Made by a program: the position numbers and the translations under genes
Notes under the pieces: model-generated
Seen by the model: only the letters and a program-made list of their open reading frames with translations
The model's database searches: none
Told to the model about the DNA's origin: nothing
DNA from: Phallus indusiatus
Taxonomy: Eukaryota; Basidiomycota; Agaricomycetes; Phallales; Phallaceae
Direction: 5' to 3'
NCBI GenBank assembly: GCA_027605045.1
Contig: JAQFWX010000006.1
Coordinates: 1,302,001-1,366,000 of the forward strand
Length of the DNA: 64,000 bases
Part shown: positions 1 to 12,869 of the stretch, in pieces
How positions within the stretch are numbered: position 1 is the first letter of the stretch
How the letters are laid out: each line of letters opens with the position of its first letter

Positions 1-243
1 ATCCTCATCCTCGTCCGAAAGAACCGGTCCGTCTAGAAAGTTTCTTCTTTTCATAGGACTAACTGGAGCCGGACGCAGAATAGCCACATTCATTACTCTC
101 GCGTTAATCGAGAGTACCCTGTCCTTGTCAAAGAAATGAGACACTAGGCTGAAGCGTACTTGTACGAGGGCGTTCTTCATTAGGGAGAGCACGACTTTAG
201 GATCGTAAAGGGCCTTTCCTTTGTACAAAGGGAACGGTTGCAT
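1..243 (-). CDS. N-terminal part of an unrecognised gene, cut by the window edge
   Basis: An ATG at 243 opens a minus-strand frame that stays open for 81 codons to base 1. It begins MQPFPLYKGKALYDPK and ends in an acidic run (DEDED). I do not recognise the family. The stop of the next upstream gene lies only 52 bp away on the same strand, so the two could also be parts of one spliced gene, although no phase-matched intron joins them cleanly. It belongs to a run of minus-strand genes divergent from the Helitron gene. Confidence 0.5.
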   Translation of the reverse strand, partial: MQPFPLYKGKALYDPKVVLSLMKNALVQVRFSLVSHFFDKDRVLSINARVMNVAILRPAPVSPMKRRNFLDGPVLSDEDED

Positions 244-294
244 GGTGTAACTTTACCAAATCAAGATAAAAATTTTAAAACGAAAAATACGAGC

Positions 295-1142
295 TCACTC
301 TTTTACAATACTTCTGTATTCTACTCGTTGTTCTTCCGTCATTCCGAAAGCAGAAGGAGCGACATCGCAGTCAGGATCCTCGATTGATTGAACGGCTTCA
401 TCTATGTATCCGGTTTCGGGATCTGACACAGGATGTTCCTAAATTCCAATGATTAACGCAGGCAATAGCAATTATCCCAGTACTTTACCCTTTTCTTAAA
501 CACAGGGAACGTGAACCTCAAACCGGTTATGTTCCTCCCTCTCTCAACCTCGAATAGATGAGCCGAAGGAGTGTCACCGGCTTTTTTCTCGAAATGTTTC
601 ATTAGTTGGATACATTGCTTATACACTTGAAGATATGGTTCCATAGAAGGGGGCCCACCGATAAAACTGTATTTAGCTGAAGTTAACGGATAGTTTTTGC
701 TGTAATTTCCAAACGTGTCCACGTAACACCTACACAACCATATCATATTGGAGTCGGGCGTATGAGTAAATTTAATATACCTTTGCGGCATCACTCGAAA
801 GCAGCCATAGAAATGTACCGGCTTATTCTTCTCCGTGTTGTATACCGTTTCACCGGTCCCATCAGGAGAAGCTTGCCATTTGAACTTATCAGATTTCAAC
901 AAAGAGTTACCGACAAACCCTTGTAACGATTTCATGTGTTCGAATACTGAATCAATCTCGTTTTCATCCAAAGTTTCCGCAGGGGAATTGCCGGCCAATG
1001 ACGGTTGTTGGTCATCAGACGTATTTTTGTCAACAACGCCAGCTTTCACCTTATAAGTCACCCAGACGACAAGATGTGTGTATTAACAAAAGCACTTACC
1101 AGTGTTGTTACCCGTATTATTTTCAGCGTTGTTCTCAGCCAT
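295..1142 (-). CDS. Unrecognised three-exon protein, 246 aa
   Basis: Exons are 1100-1142, 489-1042 and 295-438. The introns are 1043-1099 (57 bp) and 439-488 (50 bp); both have GT-AG ends and the phases agree, giving 741 coding bases. The protein starts MAENNAENNTGNNT, has an Asn/Thr/Ser-rich N-terminus, a mixed central part with several Trp, Cys and Tyr residues, and an acidic C-terminal tail. No motif I can name is visible. The consistent phases across two short introns argue for a real gene. It may be host, or cargo linked to the neighbouring Helitron. Confidence 0.6.
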
Positions 1143-1518
1143 TGAATTGTCTGCGAGGCGAGAGGATTTCCGAAGAGCGACCATATTTCACACCTTTTTT
1201 TTCGGTTTTGATTTTTTATTTTGTGCCGTTGGGTGAACGGCGAACCATGGCCGACGTTGTGGTCACAGGATGAGACCGAAGTTCCGGTCGGTTAAACCAT
1301 TCTATTTTCAGCTTGAAGTGAATTCATTTGGATGTCTCGGAATGCTTATCGTAACGTACACTACGCGATCGAGCTTCACGGAGCTCAGGTAGACCAAAGA
1401 CCCTCGAAATCAGCGTCGGATAGCCCGGAGTACATAGTGTAGCGTATTTTTTTATCCACCATTTTTTTTCAGTCGAATTTTTTTCAATGTACACAATCAA
1501 CACCCGTGTGCATGTCAT

Positions 1519-2108
1519 TTAATCTACATCTTCTACTACAGGTTGACTATGAGTATGATGCGTATAAAGCCATGGATGGATCAGATGAGCATTTGACCGT
1601 GACATTGAAGCATAATGTACGCAATACCAACGCACGCCACGTTCGTCTACGATAGTGACCGATTGGTTAGCACTAAACGAATGAGCAAGTTCAGCGTTCC
1701 GATTCATTGAGCCTGAAAGTGAAAATAAAGAGTTGTCAATGTGCGTATTGAGAAATAGGTGGACATACGCTCAGGAACACGGTTTTGATTAGCTGCGTTG
1801 AGAACGTTTTCTGCACGAATATTATATCATCGTTTTCAGCGAACTTATCGAGAAAAGAGCTCACCATTTTGGGTTGCAGTAACTGTTCTCTTCGCCAAAT
1901 CGACAGCCATGTTAGCGTTTTCCAAGGCAAGTCTCTGTGTGCCAATTTTTTATTTAAACCTCGCACTTATATCGTATACAGCATCACATGGTAGTCGTCG
2001 TACAAGTTCCGTCATAGGTTTAAAATTAGTTTCATTTGATTCACACAGGTAGCAGTAATTTTCGGATGTCCGAGGAAATTTTATGACGTGGACAATACAC
2101 AGATTCAT
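1519..2108 (-). CDS. Unrecognised four-exon small protein, 144 aa
   Basis: Exons are 1980-2108, 1865-1934, 1769-1810 and 1519-1712. The introns of 45, 54 and 56 bp all have GT-AG ends and consistent phases, and the total of 435 coding bases ends at TAA. The N-terminal part holds a CYLC pair. A middle segment (LALENANMAVDLAKRT) looks helical, and the C-terminus is rich in His. No domain is recognised. Each piece alone is under 80 codons; only the splicing makes it gene-like, so an intron could be misplaced. The upstream start at 2108 is the only in-frame ATG seen before exon 1 runs out. Confidence 0.5.
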
Positions 2109-2254
2109 TTTTATCTTTAAAATCCTAAACTAATTTCAGGACAAATTTAGAATGATGTCGCCCATTAACCGAGGGCTAATAAAGCGAACAAATTTCGAAG
2201 TTAATTACCAGTCAAATTCTTAATCAGATTTCCCATTACACGAGCACTAAAGTA

Positions 2255-3431
2255 TTATTTAGCTAAAGTCGCAAAATGTAGATGTTTATTTCCTGACCTT
2301 GTACGCCCATCCAACAACCTCAGTTTGCGGAAAGCTTTATTAACAGTGTCACTTGCCGTTGCTTGTACATTATTTCCTGAGTCAATGATGAAAAAATTGG
2401 CCATTAACAAGTCCGAGAACCGATTCGAGTTATTATCCTCAATGGCATAAATTGACCAAGTATTGAGGAATATGTCGACGGGTGTTGCAGGTGCATAGAA
2501 GCGCGCGTCAACAGGAAACAAGTTTTGTTGTGCGGCGATATCGTCAGTAAGTGTGAAATCTGGTCGATATTTGCGAAGATCTGCTACAGTCGCGTTCGTT
2601 ATGGGATCCCTACTCCTGATCCTGATTACGAGGCAGTTGGAGTCGCCAACTCTACGATCGCCGGGTAAGACATCTTTGTCGTCGCTTGCCGGATGAAATG
2701 AGAGGCATTGCATGAAACCTCTGGCACTGTATTTGCTTAAGGCAGGCAAGTCCCCGTGGCAAACAAAAGTCTTTCTCCTTTGCAAAGTGCTGATAGGGAA
2801 CAATGATATCGCATACTCCCACGTGATGAAATTCATAACGGCAGCTGTGGAAAAGGCGAAAATCTCAACATTTTCCGAGGCCTGACTGAAGTATGTGCTT
2901 ACTGGAATGAAACTGTAGAATAGTATCCAGGGGGCAAAATTTACAAACGATTAACTGGATACGTCGACGAAGGCTGTTCGTGATACGATGAAGGCTGACA
3001 ATGTCTTGAATTTGCCTGCATTCTGCGATGTAAGGTGAAACATCGCGTTCATAAAAGGGCAGTTCGGTGTACCCCAATTCGCCTAGTATCCCTGTCACGA
3101 AGTCAACGGTCCCAGGCCATAAGAAAAGATCCAGATCAGAATCTGCCCATTCGACGGCCAAGAAGAATTGTAAGGCCTGTGAACCACTTATGTAAAAGTC
3201 CACTTTCCTTTGCAACCTTACAAACGTCGTTCTCTCCATGTCTGTGTCGAAGAATTTACCCAAAAGCCTTTGTACCAATAACCGTTGATTTAACACACTC
3301 TGTGCTTCGTCTCGACTCCACGTTGAGTATCGGTAGAGCGCAATGTTTTCGACTGTCGAGCACGCCCGAAATAAGTTGTCGTCCAATGCGGCGGGGAGCG
3401 ATAACTCAGCGAGGACAGGCAAAACATTCAT
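2255..3431 (-). CDS. Nucleotidyltransferase-like protein, 372 aa
   Basis: Exons are 2903-3431 and 2255-2844, with a 58-bp GT-AG intron at 2845-2902. After splicing the junction reads FHSTAVMNFITW and the frame stays open to TAA. The first exon has GSQALQFF followed about ten residues later by DSDLDLFLW. This spacing of Gly-Ser and a D-x-D pair is the active-site layout of nucleotidyltransferase-fold proteins, where it binds metal and nucleotide. Many Agaricomycetes encode similar proteins of unknown substrate. The catalytic role is an inference from the motif. The gene sits in the minus-strand run beside the Helitron and could be host or captured. Confidence 0.65.
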
Positions 3432-4579
3432 GTCGCGAACGTATTGTGAACGACTCCGGACATGCTAAAGAAATTTATATTACCTTACAACGGTATTATT
3501 CACACTATCCGGTCAAGGTTCGCCCGGTCTTGTCCCAATTTGCCTGTCTATCCAAACCGTCGGTTGGCATTTTGATACCAATACTAACAAGGTTAGAACG
3601 GTAAGCGAGATTTACAGGTTTAACTTAAAATGACTTAACATTTTCAGCATGGAGCGATCATTATTTCGGACGACACGGATCACCGTGTATTACAGTCGCC
3701 GATGCGGGGGTGGTGTCGTTTGCGCTTAATGTATCTACCAAAATGGAACAAAAATAGATTACCAAAGCTTTAAAGTTTAAACATCATAAGAACTGATCTC
3801 ACTGCGCGTTTCATGTTTTTATTCTCAGCCGGGATACCCAAAGGTATTCTGTAATTTGAACGAGACTGTGAGAAGCTCTCCCTCAGTTTACAATGTCAGT
3901 CACGATGTTGGGGCAAAGGATCTCATGGCCTGTCTAATCTGAGAATCAAGTTAATCGGAAGGTACGGAAAAACATCTGTCATTGTGAATGCTGCGGGGGA
4001 TATGTGGTCATGTGTTATCAAATCCTAAATTGTTAAAGTCAATGATCGAATTCGCTATACCCCTGATCAGTCATTTTCAAGAGACTCCATTTTCTATCAA
4101 TAGCTTTCACCTCAGAACCGGCTTTTTTTAGGGATACACCGGAAAATTTTATTCCATAGTTGCAAAAATACTATCTACTTTCACAGATTTCATACAAACA
4201 TTTTCCACAATTTGTTGTATGCTTTTATTTCGATTTCATCCCCACATATTTCCCCGTGAATGGTGAAAAAACATGTCGCCATCTTCCCAAGTAGTATTTT
4301 TTCAGTCTGACACGTGTGAAGCAGCTTGTCTTCCGTTATCCAGACATACGCGGGATTTGGTTGATACTCTCGACCAGTACTGTCCCAGACTGATGTTGGG
4401 TATAGATTCGAGTTCCAGCAGGTTACGATAGGTTCTTTTATAACAGCGTCATCATTTGATGGTCACGATAGTATAGTCAACACACCGGATTTAGAGCCAT
4501 ATGTAGATAGTTTCTCACTGTTGTCATGACGGCACGAAATAAGACAGTCTGCAGATTTTGTCAGTATACATACAAAAAA
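3432..4579. other. No gene recognised
   Basis: I see only short frames broken by stops on both strands and no clear repeat. An undetected exon of a neighbouring minus-strand gene cannot be excluded. Confidence 0.4.
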
Positions 4580-5240
4580 TCAATTTGTTTGAACATTACG
4601 AGAAGCGAATCTATTAGGTGTGTATAACGGAATTCGTTTGTAGACACCATGGGACACTGTGATTTGGTCATTCGAAGTGAACTCGTTGCGTACGGTTTTC
4701 CCTGTTAACATTTCTAAACTTTTCGCAATTTGGTCAAAGTTCATACGAAACGTGTGTAAATTCTGAACATTTCCAAGGCGTGCTTCCCCAAAGACCGAAT
4801 AGTAAGGTTGGTTAACAGGTATATTGAAAAAATTGATGTAGTCGACGTTGCCCTGGACATTCAACATAGCCTGTGTTTCGACATCATGCTCTTGGACCAA
4901 GTCTATATGGTTTTTGCGAATTAACCACCGAGTACTGTGTTTTCGTAAGTATTTTCAGACAGAAGGTCAAAAGAATGATAAGACCTTTTCCAATCAATAG
5001 CCACACCAAGAGACTCGTTCCGATAGCCATATGTTAGCGTGTTATCTCCTAACACAATATCACCATATACCGATTGCATGAAGCTGGATGATGTCGAAAT
5101 GGAAAGGAACACCAAGCCTTGAATGAAATGGAACAAAACCTCGGTCGTTGTGTACACCTGAATGCCCCTAAGATCGTGTGCCTGATTATTTCAAGCACTG
5201 TCTCAGCTTTGTCTGTATTAGTCAACACAACACTTGTCAT
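4580..5240 (-). CDS. Unrecognised protein in two open segments, splicing unresolved
   Basis: Two minus-strand open segments, about 4921-5190 and 4580-4900, read like protein (VYTTTEVLFHF..., then LVQEHDVETQAML...). A branch-like CTAAT with an AG lies near 5210, and a stop between the segments suggests an intron near 4905-4965 whose ends I could not fix. The upstream end nearly touches the divergent Helitron start at 5257, so the two genes may share a promoter region. No family is recognised. It could also be two decayed gene pieces. Confidence 0.35.
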
Positions 5241-5256
5241 CCCCCAGTAACTCGTT

Positions 5257-8200
5257 ATGGAGCACGAAGAGCCTTGGAACCAACTTACCCTGAAAGAAAT
5301 CGCGGGTTTGAATAAAAACATTCATTGGCCAACACGATCACTTAAGTCCAAAAGCCAATTCTTTACATCATTATCGAAGCTGGACCAACAATTGACGGCC
5401 GATCTTCGAAAACGGGCTGTCGAATACGTTATTCAAAAGAAGGAAGCAAAGGATCTCGCGAACGATCAGAAACGGATAAAAAACTTGCAGGGGAAGCTGG
5501 AGAAAATGCGAGCCAGTATATTGTTACGGCACGACAAATTCAATACAATTCCTTCAGTGAATGATTTCCTTGTCGATATCGGGGAAGAACGACGGTCCGA
5601 GATTCTATCCCGTTTCATCGCTGCGACTTCGTCAAATCAAGTTCGCCAAGCAGTTTGTTGTTCGTGCGCAGGCAAATTTGAGGAAAAGGATTTGGTGGAT
5701 TTGTCACTTCAGAGTATTCCAAATAGAGGTTTACTTCGACCTCAAGATCCCCATGCCGCGCACGTGTTGGTGGACGAGATGTTGTTGGAGAATGAAGGGT
5801 TATTTGTTGTGGACACGGAACGGAAAGGTCATTTTTGCCACAGTTGTTTGAATGACCTCGGAAGGAAGGAGGTACCAAAGTTCAGCCTCGCGAATAACAT
5901 GTGGATCGGCAACGTACCATTCGAGCTGGATGTCCTCACAGTACCGGAGCGTCTCTTGATATCGATATATTATCCCGCGGTTTATGTCTACAAGCTTTTC
6001 CCCAAGTCATTTCGCAGTGGTCAAAGGACATTCCTGAACGAAAAACTCAAAGGCAATGTGTCAACATACCGGTTATCCCCTCAACGTATGGCAGACCTTG
6101 CAAGTGGTTTATTGATTCCTCGAAAACCGGACGTCTTAGCATCACTCATTTCAATCACATTGGTTGGACGCAAACGTTACCCAGAACAAACATTGAAGGG
6201 TCTTTTCCAAATTAGACGCTCCCGTATAGCAGCAGCTATCGCTTGGCTAAAGGCAAATAATCCGTTCTACCGAAATATCTTGATAGATGAAGATGTCTTA
6301 AATCGTCTTCCGGAAGATGCTATACCCGAATCCATTGTCGCGAACGTTCGATTCACTGACGATAGTATACAAGCTGAGAAAGAACAGGAGACCTACGTGC
6401 CCGATCTAGTAGATGGTTCAGATGGCGGCAGTGACATAGAAGAGCTCATTGAAGATGGCATACCGGAACAGGACGAGTCATGTTTAGTTGACGAGTCGGA
6501 AATCCTAACTCATGAAGAAAGTATGTTAAATGTACAATAAAGACAGAAAAAATGAGGCTTACTATAAGACCACAGCGAAGCCTGATATAATACCAGTGCG
6601 GGAGACGTTCGTCGTCGACGTAAATGGAATGGATGTAGATCCGGAAGAACTGTTTTATAACGGCGCTAGGAATGCCGTTCGGACATCTCAATCCACCGAA
6701 TCAGAACCTCGTTATTATTATCAAAGAGGTACATCATATGTCAACGAGTATCCCCGTAGAAACGAAGACGGCTCCGTATTCGCAGGCAGCGAAGACAATC
6801 CAAACCATCTTTTAGGTTCATTTCCTTATCTGTTTCCTTATGGAGCTGGCGGATTTGAAACCAATCGTCGAAAGCATGTGTCCTATGCAGAGCACGCAGC
6901 CTGGGCGTTACGGTACCATGATGGTCGTTTTTCCAAAAATATGACATTCATGAGCCAGGTTTTCAATGTTTTACAAAAGAGAGAAGTTTGCCGATCTGCA
7001 CAGTTGCAGGTGAGAGCGCTCATAACATGTAATCCAGTGAACTCACGAATGAATTTTCACAGGTGTCTCGTCATACGTTTCGTAAATACCAGAGTCTGTT
7101 TAAGCAGATATCAGTGCAAGATTTATTAAACGCAGCCGAATGCGATCGTAAAGGTCTTCCGGTTAGAGATCCCAAGATTAAGAAGCTGAAGGAATTGATT
7201 ACTGCAAGTCGGAGGCATGTGAGGGGTACGGACGAGAATAAGCAACGTTTAAGATCGCGCATTTTCGGTATGACGGCAATGAAAGGACCACCGTCTCTTT
7301 GGATTACTGTCAATTTTGCGGATACGAAAGACCCTCTGGTTCAAGTGTTTGCTGGTGCCGATGTCGACATGGATGATCTAGGCAAATCATCGGAATTACA
7401 AGCAGAAGACATGTCGAAAAATGCAACCGAGAATCCCGTTGCCGCTACAAAAGCATTCTTTTTCATGATGAAGCTTTTCTTCGAGGTCCTTCTAGGAATC
7501 AAAGTGAACTCGTTGGGACATTTGAAGCGAGAAATGGGTATTTTCGGGATAACCGAGAGTTATATCGGGTCTATTGAAGCTCAAGGAAGAGGGACGCTCC
7601 ACGTTCATCTTTTGGTATGGCTTCACGGGTCAACTACAGCTGAAGAAATGCAGGCCTTGCTGAAGGATGAGGATTTTCGTCGTAGAATGGAGCTTTTCAT
7701 CACGAAGAATATACGGTCTCACGTCGATGGCTTAGATGAGGATTACCTCAAATCGGAAACATCCAAGCAACGGAAAGTGTTGAAGAAAATCGCGACACCA
7801 TTCTCCCGACCTCTAGATCCACGCATGCCTAATTATGAGGAATCAAAGAAAGAATTTGAATTCGCATCCGCCAGAGTTCATCATGTTCACAAATGTACCC
7901 CTGGTACATGCCTGGTCGCGAAAAAGAAAGGAAAGATGCGTTGTAAACGCAGGGCTCCTTGGAAAATGTCGACATGTACGCGAGTGCATGAAAATGGTGA
8001 ATGGGAGTCCAAACGCATTTTGAAATGGCTCAACACATGGAACCCGACGATGATGCAAGCCTTTCGGTGTAATCACGACATAAAGCTTTTGACAAATGCT
8101 GGCGCGACAAAGGATATGGCTTGGTATATGACGAAATATGCTCTGAAACCGATGGCCTTGACCCATAACATGTCTGCACTGCTTGCAACGAATTTTGCTG

Positions 8201-11110
8201 TGAATCAAGAGAGCATGAAGAACACGCCAAGCTTTCGTACAGCCAACACGAAAATGTTATCGCAGTGTGTTAATACATTGGGACGATATCAAGAACTATC
8301 CTCTCATCAAATCGCTGCGCATTTGATGGGTTTTGGTGACAGATTCGAGTCCCATACATTTGTTCCGATCCATTTGCGATCATTGATGTGGTCATGTAAA
8401 CAACAGTTCCCCGAATTGAAAGAGTACGTATATAACACCCATGATGTGTACATTGAACTTAATAGGTTTAGATCAACCGTTTACCAATACCGTCAAAACG
8501 AAAGGACGCACACAGTGTATGAGGTATGTCTGGAATTTGACCCAGATTTTCAATTCAGATATCATATAGCACAATGATTATAGGTGGAAGACGATGAAGA
8601 AATGGTGACGTTGACGCAGGATTTATCGACCAGAGAAACTGAGTTGAAAAGTGACCTTCTTGATTATATGAACCGCGGACAACTCCTTGAATCATTCAGT
8701 TACTTATTGTTCATGCTCGAGACGTACGAAGGGAGAAGGCATACCATCAAAGAAGAGCAGATGCGTCACGCCAGAATTCCGTACATGGATCATACGGAGT
8801 TATACAAAGGACGCGTACGAATCCTTCGTGGCATTAACGCAGAGGTTATGCCCGATTTCTTGGGATCATGGCCACCGAGGAACAATACAGCAGAATGTCG
8901 TGAATTGTATTGCTGTACAATGCTCGCTCTATTGAAACCTTGGAGAGATTGGAAAGACCTCAAAGGGACACGCGAAACATGGGAAGAGGCCTTCCGAGAT
9001 TTCACGGATACTTGCAGCCAGCGATGTAAGGATATCATAAACAACTTTCAATTCTATTACGATAGCCAGGACACTGCAACAACAAATCGTCAGCAAGAAA
9101 GCCAGGACGATGGCGATATACCCATGTTTGACCAAGACGATGCAGACACTATCCAGCCACAGGACGACGGGTCTGTAGCCAAGGGTAGGGGTTGGATTGA
9201 CAATTGGGAAGACCCATCCAAGCTTAAGGAACGACAGTTCGGGGAGAATGCAGTGAAAATCGCGCAGGACGTTGGTGTCTTTAACAGCAACGAGACCCCG
9301 TCGTCCGATTTCTCAAGCACATCTACTGTAATAACGACAAATATGCTAGAGTCTCTGCCTCAATGGAGAGCGGTGATGAAATCCACAATATGTTCTGCTG
9401 ACGAGGACGACGAGGACGGAGAATCCGATGTCGATATTGATATGTTAGAACACCGTGGAAAGCCCACGGAAGAAGGTATACCGAGTATTTGCATCGATGA
9501 AGGGCATAAAGATAAAACGTCGGAATTGGAATCGATAATGCATTCTTTGACGGATGATCAACGGAGAGCGTGCGTGATGTTGTCCAGGCATTTAGAAGGG
9601 TATCAGCGAGGTGATACGAAACAGCTGCTGATGCTGGTGATGGGCGCAGGTGGCGTAGGGAAATCGGTTGTCATCAAAGCAATTGAAGATGTATTTCGAT
9701 ACAATGGCCAGTCTGATCTGCTTGCAAAGACAGCAACAAGCGGCGTCGCCGCATCTCATATTCAAGGAGTAACGCTTCATTTTTGGGCAGGTCTTTCCCT
9801 CGGCAGACCTCCGCGGAATGGTACATTGCGACCGAGTAGCGCAGCTATCATAAGAAGAAGAAAGAAGAACATCGAACACGTCCGGTATTTGATCATCGAC
9901 GAAGTGTCAATGTTGACATTGCATAACTTGGGCATCTTGTCCAAGATCGTAGCCGACATACACGACCCACAAGGAGAAAACCGGGATATGCCTTTTGGTG
10001 GAAAGCTAAACGTCATCCTAGTTGGAGATTTTCATCAGTTCCCGCCCGTGGTAAAGAAATCAGCATTGTATCGGACCGATCAACACACAGACGATACTTG
10101 GGCTGAAATCGGAAAGAGTATTTTTGCATGTTTCGATACCGCCGTTTTGTTGAAGAAACAAATGCGATCCGTTGATCCTGAATGGAGCGAGCTTCTGGAG
10201 AGAGCCCGGTACTGGAAGACCACGGACGACGACGAGGCCATATTGGACAGCCTTACGCTGACGAACCCACAGTGTCCTAAGACGGATTTGAAATCCATCC
10301 TTGGAATAATGCAGTCCTGATCACGACACGAAGGACCGTCCGAAATGCTTGGAACAAGGCCATGGTCGAAAAATTATCGCGTAAAGAAGGCAAAACGGTC
10401 TTGGTCTGTCCGAGTAACGATTATACAGGGAGAAGGAAAAACGCGCTTAATGATGCTGAAAGGGAGGCGAACCTCAGGGACGAAGGTGAATGGGATTTAG
10501 CGTCGACGTTGGAGCTTTTTGAAGGAATGCGTGTGATCATTACGTTCAACATCGCCGTCGAATCCCACCTGGCTAACGGAAGCATTGGCACGTTGGAGAA
10601 GATTTACCTCGACCCTCGTGAAAGCCCGGTTGATAGGGCGCAAATTATCATCGCTTGAAGTTCAAACCTGTTTTACTTCTATTTCGACCCGATCATAATC
10701 ACGGTAAAAAGTTCAATCACCTACCCGACGGTATTATTCCCGTTGAATCTTCCAAATCGTCAAGGCACGTGGAACTGAGAAGCGGCCGCAAAGTGTTCAT
10801 CCATCGCGAACAATTCGCAGTCATGGCAGCATACGCATTTACTGACTACAAAAGTCAAGGTCAAACGATAAGCCCCGTGATAATAGATATAGCGAAGCCT
10901 CCTACAGCAGGATTGACGCCGTTCAACGCATATGTGGCACTATCGAGATCAAAAAGTCGGGAATTTACGCGTTTGTTGAGAAAATGCGACGCAAAAATCT
11001 TCAGACAGCCTTTACAGCAAGGTTTAAAATTGTTTGACGAGCGATTGTCTTTGATGGATGAAGAAAATAAGAAGGAGTTTGAAGGTAGAGTAACACCTTC
11101 GCAAATTTGA
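5257..11110 (+). mobile_element. Helitron (rolling-circle transposon), coding core
   Basis: The only coding gene seen on this strand is a Rep-helicase, the hallmark of Helitrons, which move by nicking and rolling-circle replication. The exact ends are not established. I found no convincing 5'-TC end. On the 3' side there is a perfect 7-bp-stem hairpin at 11561-11579, but no CTRR tetranucleotide follows it at the usual distance. The minus-strand genes at 1-5.2 kb may be flanking host DNA or cargo. Confidence 0.8.
5257..11110 (+). pseudogene. Helitron Rep-helicase with two helicase frameshifts
   Basis: Exons are 5257-6520, 6576-7009, 7063-8523 and 8584 onward. The introns of 55, 53 and 60 bp keep phase. 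Exon 1 carries a Cys-rich segment (CCSCAGKF ... FCHSCLNDL) like the DUF6570 region found N-terminal in fungal Helitrons. Exon 3 has the Rep domain: an HUH-type motif (LHVHLLVW, about residue 746) and the paired catalytic tyrosines in WYMTKYALK (about residue 921). Exon 4 is a Pif1-like helicase with Walker A GAGGVGKS (about residue 1407), Walker B LIIDEVS, and late motifs around DYKSQGQT and AYVALSRSKS. The frame shifts once near 10300 (continuing as NNAVLITTR) and again near 10645 (continuing as LKFKPVLLL). Everything upstream is open, so inactivation looks recent, or these are assembly errors. Confidence 0.85.
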
Positions 11111-12841
11111 CATATGACTGAAGAAATGATAGACGAACACATACAAAACGATTTAGATAATGATGTACGCTGATGGCCAGTCCAAGTCCGAGTCATGCTC
11201 GTCCACCGTTGTGGGGCATTAGACGGCGGAAAATATGTAGAAAAAACAGTGATTAGACAGGGACCAATAAACGATTTATTGTTGATTCCGAGCGAGTGTC
11301 GGACCAGAGGGAACGAGCCAATGGGTCATTGATTCATCGCTTCAATACTGACAGAAGAGCGCCCGAATTCGACAGAAACTGACACGTCATTAAAAGCGAG
11401 TATATGAGATATACACGAGTCAGGGTGGCTGGTACCTAAAAGCATAACTGTCACGTCACTCGTTATGTGTTACGCGTTAACGGACAAAGGTAAAAAATAC
11501 ATACACATCATTAAATACAAACAAACGGGCGGTGGAAGCAAATTCTACGGACAGTGAGAGCCCTTGCAGGATGCAAGGGAATTTTGGTATATGAAGGGTA
11601 AGGCCGGCAGCGCGGCGAGTTCCTAAGCTCGTCGATATTTATTTAAAACTAAAACTTACTGGTTTACCATACATTCCCCGCACACATTATAACATCCATT
11701 AATCGCAATTCTTTCATGAATAATAACAATTTGCCGCTCCAAAACAATGATGCGAGTGGGAAAAACGTAAAGAGCAGTTGGAAGAAAAATACGCACGTAT
11801 AACCCCTCAGTTGATAGACGAGGTATCTTCCGGGCGCAAGGGATAACATGCTAGTATCCAATATTTCAGACTTGCTAACCAATCCACGTCCGCTCGAACA
11901 CATGGTGGATTAATATGACATTTGCAACCTAGCGCAACTACCTCCCAAACGAATGTGTCTTATTGATAGGACTTGTAGACAAGATTAACAATGACTTCAA
12001 CGCTTGCAACGAGAACGCATTGATTGGCCTGGGAGGAGTTGTAGTGTGGCGACAGATCCGAGATTGTGTTGTATTATGACAGTGATGAGACAAAAAAGAC
12101 CCAAGGTTCTAAGAAATGTTGAATAGGCTCCGCTTCGAAAACTGTACTGTCAGCGATCACGAAAGTCTACAACACTTTATAACGAGTAATCGTACGCAGA
12201 TCGACAATGAAAAATTCATGCATATTTCGTTATGGTTGACAGACCCAGACAATGTGTCTCCCCTTATAACATACATATACAAACGCTATCAGGGATGCAC
12301 ACAATCAACGCTGTGCTGAAGCTTTCGTGTTTTACACAGGGCTCCAATACGCCCTTTATCATGCTGTAGACACTGTAAATTGAGGGAAAATAACTTAGAG
12401 TATAGGGCGGTAAAAAAGGGCCCAGGATCTGGCAGGAAAACTTCGATTAATACCTAACACGCCCATTTTTCTAACGCAGAATGTAGCAACTTACCTAGGA
12501 TTGTCAAACGGAGGTTTTGGTCAACTAAGAAGTGTGAAGTACACTGTGAGAGATGGCTTGCGTTACGCAATTTCAGCTGTAGTGGTAATGTATCAGTATA
12601 ATGATGGGTCGGAAGAACATCCGCATAGACTTACCACTGTACCTGTCAAAAGTAAAATAATCTACCCGGCAACTTGAAGCAGAAGATGTACACAGTTACA
12701 AGGTCGCGATTACCCATAATTCCGGCATTCACCCTCACAAGTCGATCGCTCAACAGGATGTGCATCGACCTAAAGAGTTACCTTCATGATACGGCATCAG
12801 CATATGTAATGTAACGATGTCCAGGCTGAGAAGCATGGACG
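11111..12841. other. No gene recognised
   Basis: Only short frames occur, none with a recognisable motif. The region may contain the Helitron 3' end and the decayed 3' part of Copia-1, but I cannot place either. Confidence 0.4.
11561..11579. repeat. Perfect short hairpin near the possible Helitron 3' end
   Basis: CCCTTGC-AGGAT-GCAAGGG is a 7-bp perfect stem with a 5-base loop, 450 bp past the helicase stop. Helitrons end in such a hairpin followed by CTRR, but no CTRR occurs within about 12 bases here, so its role is only a guess. Confidence 0.3.
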
Positions 12842-12869
12842 AACTTTGCATATGACGACCTTTCTCTTC

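Noticed and set aside
11561..11579. Hairpin as the definite Helitron 3' terminus
   Set aside because: No CTRR follows at the usual distance, so it is reported only as a candidate.
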